Translations under genes and position numbers: made by a program
The notes under the pieces: generated by a model
What the model was told of the DNA's origin: nothing
Databases searched by the model: none
The model's input: only the letters and a program-made list of their open reading frames with translations
Part shown: positions 60,208-64,000 of the stretch, piece by piece
Layout of the letters: the number at the start of each line of letters is the position of its first letter
Position numbering within the stretch: the first letter of the stretch is position 1
Assembly (NCBI RefSeq): GCF_032051675.1
Contig: NZ_CP116968.1
Span: 3,651,001-3,715,000, forward strand
DNA: 64,000 bases
Direction of reading: 5' to 3'
Source: Candidatus Nitrospira neomarina
Lineage (GTDB): Bacteria; Nitrospirota; Nitrospiria; Nitrospirales; UBA8639

Positions 60208-60579
60208 ATGGCAAATATTCTTGTTGTGGATGATGATCGGCAGGTTTGTGATCTGTTGAAGCAAGCCTTAGAAAACCAGGGATATACTGTGGACTGTGCC
60301 TCAAACGGAGTCGAAGGCATCAAGGAATATCGCAACCACCCTGCCGATCTCATTATTTTAGATATTCTTATGCCCGAAAAAGAGGGGCTTGAGACCATAC
60401 TGGATTTGCGGCGTGAATTTCCTCAGGTAAAAATTATTGCCATGTCGGGCGGAAGTGAGCGAGCCAAACTCGATTTGTTGGACCTCGCTCGTCGGTTAGG
60501 GGCTCAACACACCATTGATAAGCCGTTCCAATTGCACGCCATTACGGACCTCGTTACGCAAGCCCTGCACGATAATTAG
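60208..60579 (+). CDS. Single-domain (CheY-like) response regulator
   Basis: 123 aa from the ATG at 60208 (MANILVVDDDRQVCDLLKQA); the frame is open to 60190. Acidic pocket VVDDD, phosphoacceptor LIILDILMPEKEGLETIL, IIAMSGGSE and the conserved lysine HTIDKPFQL. REC only. It follows the hybrid kinase by 0.28 kb on the same strand and may be its phosphotransfer target. Confidence 0.92.
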   Translation: MANILVVDDDRQVCDLLKQALENQGYTVDCASNGVEGIKEYRNHPADLIILDILMPEKEGLETILDLRREFPQVKIIAMSGGSERAKLDLLDLARRLGAQHTIDKPFQLHAITDLVTQALHDN

Positions 60580-60608
60580 ACAAGGTTTACCTGTTTGGAA
60601 CACGAGCA

Positions 60609-61187
60609 ATGCTGTATTTTCGGACTCAACCTGATGCGGTGTTTATGCCGTTTGTGAGGCAGGCGCTTGACTACGAACTTCAAGCCGTACGGCGTGTCGC
60701 ATCTCACAATGACACCGATGCCTGGTTAGTGGAGTATCCGGCCGTCGGGATGCTGTTTACTCCCTATAGTGCACTCATCACGCTTGAGGAATTGCTGGTT
60801 GCCCATGAGGCATCGATGGTCTATCGATTGACCGACTATCATTGGCTTCTACTATACGCAAGCCTCAAAAATTATTGTCTTTGGCACAACGATCAGGTTC
60901 ATGATGAATCGGTGTCTTTTACTGTGTTGGAGGGGTACCGGTTTGGGCTAGTGGATTTCGACACAATGACGGATCGGTATTTCTGGGATCATGAATTTAT
61001 GGAACTATTATACGCCGATGTGGATGATTCAGATTGCTGTCTATGCGGAGACCACACAGATGGGTCTGATATTGATCTTTCATATGGATTACGTCCGCAT
61101 CCGGACAAGCTCAAATTAATCCCTGTGGAGGAGCCCGCCTGGCGCATCCCGGACCCCGAAGAATGTGGTCAGTGGCGTCTACCATAA
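60609..61187 (+). CDS. Conserved hypothetical protein
   Basis: 192 aa, acidic. Not recognised. It contains FMPFVRQALDYELQAVRRVA, several aromatic-rich segments (DYHWLLLYASLKNYCLWHND, DRYFWDHEFMELLYADV) and a CCLCGDHTDG knuckle. The start 30 bp after the CheY-like gene suggests co-transcription. Soluble, no signal peptide. No function can be suggested beyond the link to two-component signalling. Confidence 0.65.
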   Translation: MLYFRTQPDAVFMPFVRQALDYELQAVRRVASHNDTDAWLVEYPAVGMLFTPYSALITLEELLVAHEASMVYRLTDYHWLLLYASLKNYCLWHNDQVHDESVSFTVLEGYRFGLVDFDTMTDRYFWDHEFMELLYADVDDSDCCLCGDHTDGSDIDLSYGLRPHPDKLKLIPVEEPAWRIPDPEECGQWRLP

Positions 61188-61236
61188 GGCCGAATCATCA
61201 ATGAGTGAAGTGGCGTAAAGTTCATCAGGAGAACTC

Positions 61237-61836
61237 ATGGAAAAACCAGCAGACGTTCAATTTCACATTCATGACCTATTACGTCGTCGCTGGAGTCCAA
61301 GAGCGTTTGCTGATCAGCCGGTAGAACGAGAGAAAATCCAAAGCTTGTTGGAAGCAGCACGATGGGCTTCCTCCTGTTTTAACGAACAGCCCTGGGTCTT
61401 TATTCTTGCGACAAGCGAGCACCCCGAAAGCCACCAGAAGCTTCTGAGTTGTCTGGTGGAGGGAAATCAAATCTGGGCGAAACGCGCTCCGCTCCTTCTG
61501 CTCACGGTCGCAAAACTCCATTTTGATCAGAATGGACAGGTCAACCGCCATGCCTATCATGATGTCGGATTGGCCGTAGGAAATCTGGTCATGCAAGCCA
61601 CAGCCATGGACCTGGTGGTCCATCAAATGGCCGGGATTCTTCCTCACACCATTCGCGAACGCTATGCTTTTCCTGCCGGCCATGAAGCCGTAACCGGAAT
61701 CGCTATCGGGTACCAGGGAGATGCATCTACCCTCCCGGTCCCGCTTCGTGAACGGGAATTGGCACCACGGTCTCGCAAAGAATTGAGGGAATTTGTGTTC
61801 TCCGAGACGTGGGGACAAAATCCGGAATGCGTGTAG
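61237..61836 (+). CDS. Nitroreductase-family FMN protein
   Basis: 199 aa with AGGAG before the ATG. The FMN-binding N-terminal block LLRRRWSPRAFADQPVEREK, then LLEAARWASSCFNEQPWVFI, NRHAYHDVGLAVGNLVMQAT and the C-terminal HEAVTGIAIGYQGD match the family. Substrates in the family are very varied (nitro compounds, flavins, quinones). It is flanked by a hypothetical gene and a class II aldolase gene on the same strand. Confidence 0.88.
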   Translation: MEKPADVQFHIHDLLRRRWSPRAFADQPVEREKIQSLLEAARWASSCFNEQPWVFILATSEHPESHQKLLSCLVEGNQIWAKRAPLLLLTVAKLHFDQNGQVNRHAYHDVGLAVGNLVMQATAMDLVVHQMAGILPHTIRERYAFPAGHEAVTGIAIGYQGDASTLPVPLRERELAPRSRKELREFVFSETWGQNPECV

Positions 61837-62066
61837 CGCATGATAGCCGCCTCGGCCCATGTTTCGGAGCGCTCCATCCCGGGTCCCACTTTTTATGAAC
61901 ATGTCTCCTCGCTCATTGGCAACAGCGAGCGCTCTCTGTCTGCCCAAATGAGTCTGTCTTTAATGGCGGACAGGTGCTCGGTGAAAGGGTAAGAGAAAGC
62001 AAAACAGAATGGTGCACTTATCGGAAAAAATCAAGATCTAAACAGTAAGGAAGGAGACACCAATCT

Positions 62067-62663
62067 ATGATAACAGCCATAGGCGATGTGTTACGGCGGT
62101 GTTATGAGCGTGGGTGGATCACCAGCCGTGACGGAAATTGCAGTCTGAGGCGAGCGAGGAGCGTCTACCTGTATGTCACTCCCTCAGGTTGGCGAAAGAC
62201 AATTGTCCATCCTGAGCATATGGTCAAAATTAAGTTCGTAGACGGGAAGTTGCTGGTGGCTCCCGGAACTAATCCTTCCGGTGAGCTGCACATGCATTAT
62301 CTCTTGACGAGAGGGATGAATCGGACGCGTGCCGTCGTGCATGTGCATCCAACCCATGTGGTGGCAGCGATCTACCGCGGATTCGATCTACAGAAAATTT
62401 GCAAAGACTTTCCTGAGATTTATCGCTATACCCGAATCGGGCCTACCGCCCCCGCCCTTCCGGCCATCAGTACCGAACTCGGAGAAGCGACGGCGAAGGC
62501 CTTAGGTGTCACAGAAGCCAACCCAGCGGGCGATTACGATATTGTTGGCCAAGCCAACCATGGAGTCTGCTCCATGGCATCAGACCCCTGGTCGGCCTAT
62601 GAGCATATCGAACGGTTGGATCATATATGCGAAATTGTCCTGAAGAGCGGCGTCTCTCCCTGA
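62067..62663 (+). CDS. Class II aldolase/adducin-domain protein
   Basis: 198 aa with AGGAGA nine bases upstream. Fold signatures: GWITSRDGNCSLRRARSVYL, LYVTPSGWRKT, GTNPSGELHMHYLLTRGM and the zinc ligands in VVHVHPTHVVAAI; a later histidine in GQANHGVCSM completes the site. The family includes fuculose- and ribulose-phosphate aldolases and epimerases; the glutamate in SGELHMH may be the catalytic acid. Substrate not determined. The inverted repeat at 62664 begins directly after the stop. Confidence 0.88.
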   Translation: MITAIGDVLRRCYERGWITSRDGNCSLRRARSVYLYVTPSGWRKTIVHPEHMVKIKFVDGKLLVAPGTNPSGELHMHYLLTRGMNRTRAVVHVHPTHVVAAIYRGFDLQKICKDFPEIYRYTRIGPTAPALPAISTELGEATAKALGVTEANPAGDYDIVGQANHGVCSMASDPWSAYEHIERLDHICEIVLKSGVSP

Positions 62664-62783
62664 CAGGATGGTGAAAATGGCCATCAGCTTTGTTCTCGCT
62701 TCGCTTAGGGACTCAACGTACATGAGTACGTCTCGTCCCTTCGCTTGCTGCGGCCGCGCTGAATGGCCATTTTGATCATCCTG
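62664..62783. repeat. Long intergenic inverted repeat, directly abutting a stop codon
   Basis: The arms CAGGATGGTGAAAATGGCCA (62664-62683) and TGGCCATTTTGATCATCCTG (62764-62783) are inverse with two mismatches. The centre is GGGAC-tca-ACGTAC-atga-GTACGT-ctc-GTCCC, and CAGC pairs with GCTG between, so almost the whole element can fold into one hairpin. Same family as 22874-23024 by apex and TGCGGCC...GCTG motifs. It may act as terminator for the aldolase gene. Confidence 0.82.
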
Positions 62784-62970
62784 CCAACTGGTCCCTTCCG
62801 TTCCGTTGTCTCGGTACGTCCCAAAGCAGATTTAAAACTCACAGAATTTCCCTCTCCACAGTGGGAAAGGGTTAGGAGAGAAATACGCTTGCCCATAGGC
62901 ATTATCGATTGTTCTAGTTGATTCCATCCATTTTTAATTATTCTCACCCTTCAACTTTTTCAGTAAACCT

Positions 62971-63195
62971 TCATAGTTTTTTTTGCACCGTTTTTGTATT
63001 GGGATGTTCTGGGCCAAAGGCATGTTCCCGAATGGCCAAGGCACGCATTAGGATTGATTCCGCCTTGGCGTAATCCCCTTGATTGACATAGAGCGCTCCT
63101 AAATTGTTGAGGCTCGTGGCGACCTCAGGATGTGTGGACCCCCAGGTCTGTTCCCGAATGGCTAGGGCTCCTTTTGTTTTTATGGGAAAATACCT
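62971..63195 (-). pseudogene. C-terminal remnant of a TPR (kinesin-light-chain-type) protein
   Basis: The minus strand, open between stops, reads ALAIREQTWGSTHPEVATSL, then NNLGALYVNQGDYAKAESIL and MRALAIREHAFGPEHPNTKT, ending VQKKL-stop. These are one and a half TPR_12-type repeats (ALAIRE...G..HP..A.SLNNLA.LY..QG.Y..AE). A TGA at 63196-63198 and the lack of any start show the gene is truncated; upstream DNA is unrelated. Probably left over from a larger TPR gene removed by rearrangement. Confidence 0.78.
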
Positions 63196-63473
63196 TCATA
63201 GGAATTTTGAGGCCGAAAACCGCTGGATGGTTAAGGTATGCTCCATCGTAGATGAAACGTGTTGGTTTGCCTTTAAGCTTCCCAGGAATTCCCTAAATGT
63301 TCAAGAGGTTTTTGCGGTTGGACTGACAGATCCATCCTGTGGAAATTGTTTAAATCGGCCTGTACTTCCCTCACGTATTGCTGGAGTCCGATGGAAAGGC
63401 TATGATTTCTTTTTTGATCCAACCTTTGGTTCAATTTTTTCTCTTCTTTATCGATTCATAGAAAGGACTCTGC

Positions 63474-64000
63474 ATGGCTCAAAAGAAATCTGTTCGTCGC
63501 GTGGCTTCAACACCCCCTTCCAAGAAACCTTCAACAAAAATAAAAAAAGCTGCGACGAAAAAGGCGAGAAAAACCAGTGCAGCTATAAAAAAGAAAAAGG
63601 CTTCCCCAAAGCTCACATCCGGTAAAAAGACGGTTAGTTCTAAAAAAACTGTGGCAACGAAAGCCAAACCGACCTCTTCAAAAGGTGCGTCTGCCAAAAA
63701 AGCTGTATTGAAGAAGAGAACCACAAAGAAGAACGTGGTGAATGCTGCTTCAAAGCCAACAGGCAAAAAGTTCGCTGCTCAACAACCGTCAACTCACAAA
63801 AAGACGATTTCTGTCGCGAAGAAAACAACCGTTTCAGGGAAGGCTTCTAATCCGAAATCTGTGGTCACAAAGCAAGCGGGGTCGGTGTCCAAAAAGAACG
63901 CCGGTTCGACTATTGCCAAAAAAGTGGTCACTAAGGCTCCTAGTCGATCAGTTCCATCCCCTACCCGTTCAGCCGAGACGAAGACTGGAGGAGAAACGCT
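63474..64000 (+). CDS. Lysine-rich, histone H1-like protein or N-terminal tail (runs off the window)
   Basis: 175 residues are visible from the ATG at 63474 (MAQKKSVRRVASTPPSKKPS) with AAAGGA upstream and no stop before the window end. The sequence is dominated by Lys, Ala, Ser, Thr and Pro with AAKK/KK-type blocks (ATKKARKTSAAIKKKK, GKKTVSSKKTVATKAKPTSS). Such tails occur in bacterial H1-like proteins and, in some Nitrospira-type genomes as I recall, in front of TraR/DksA zinc-finger domains. The C-terminal half that would decide is outside the window. Nucleic-acid binding is the likely property. Confidence 0.7.
   Translation, partial: MAQKKSVRRVASTPPSKKPSTKIKKAATKKARKTSAAIKKKKASPKLTSGKKTVSSKKTVATKAKPTSSKGASAKKAVLKKRTTKKNVVNAASKPTGKKFAAQQPSTHKKTISVAKKTTVSGKASNPKSVVTKQAGSVSKKNAGSTIAKKVVTKAPSRSVPSPTRSAETKTGGET

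Noticed and set aside
63104-63625. 173-codon open frame on the plus strand
   Set aside because: It overlaps the TPR remnant antisense and the real lysine-rich gene in another frame; no family resemblance and no good start.

Overview
The window looks like a chromosomal stretch of a nitrite-oxidiser-like Nitrospirota bacterium (Nitrospira or a close relative). This is an inference, with no marker gene to prove it. It rests on the mid-50s GC impression, on long intergenic inverted repeats of a kind I remember from Nitrospira genomes, and on the gene set: pincer-cofactor genes larB/larC, an orphan CbbQ-type ATPase, SUMF1-like and DUF2914 proteins, and many two-component proteins. Genes are dense, mostly housekeeping, and change strand often.

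Layout. 1-5.3 kb (minus): larC-pdxA-rsmB-rpe-pheS, tightly packed; PheS is the archaeal/eukaryotic type. 5.8-12.1 kb: a FlgD-like secreted protein, larB-gpsA, a zinc-ribbon membrane protein, a peptidoglycan-binding protein, a 42-residue lysine-repeat protein with its own terminator, and a DUF2914 membrane protein. 12.2-14.6 kb is accessory-looking: a methyltransferase gene broken by an in-frame TGA, an orphan HEPN-like protein, a small hydrolase and a folded dispersed repeat. 14.7-23 kb: hemD-like and SUMF1-like genes (minus), then a plus-strand run of VOC protein, MBL-fold hydrolase, ricT, DsrE, ubiE/menG and a radical-SAM gene ending in an inverted repeat. 23-28.7 kb (mostly minus): secreted protein, HAD phosphatase, pentapeptide protein, CbbQ-like ATPase, DUF2156 and YkgJ-type proteins. 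29-36 kb (plus): a possible ATP-grasp protein, glutaredoxin, kamA, a double-length dCTP deaminase, a membrane protein, two arsenosugar-type transferases and an SDR, followed by a second copy of the folded repeat. 37-41 kb: lipB, ybgC and a stand-alone Cas02710-family CARF protein on minus, then gmhA and an unnamed conserved partner on plus.

41-60 kb is rich in signalling: a sigma-54 response regulator (enhancer-binding protein), two REC-PAS proteins with no output domain, an ABC-type substrate-binding protein with a histidine kinase, a hybrid kinase and a CheY-like regulator. They are interspersed with apaH, hydrolase, MOSC and methyltransferase genes, tRNA-Gln, a small degenerate insertion, a Nudix gene and pyrF. 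60-64 kb: hypothetical, nitroreductase and class II aldolase genes, an inverted repeat, a TPR gene remnant and the start of a lysine-rich protein.

The most interesting signal is regulatory. Three loci (44.4, 48.9 and 56.0 kb) each carry two 16-bp palindromes of the form GTATCY-N4-RGATAC spaced 21-22 bp apart. Two of them lie 110-124 bp upstream of good sigma-54 (-24/-12) promoters, and the third has only a weak candidate. All three face minus-strand genes: two REC-PAS proteins and a zinc-ribbon protein. Together with the sigma-54 activator at 41.3 kb this looks like an undescribed local regulon. Other points of note are the CARF protein whose HEPN catalytic residues appear to be lost, and the pair of folded repeats whose helices show compensatory changes.
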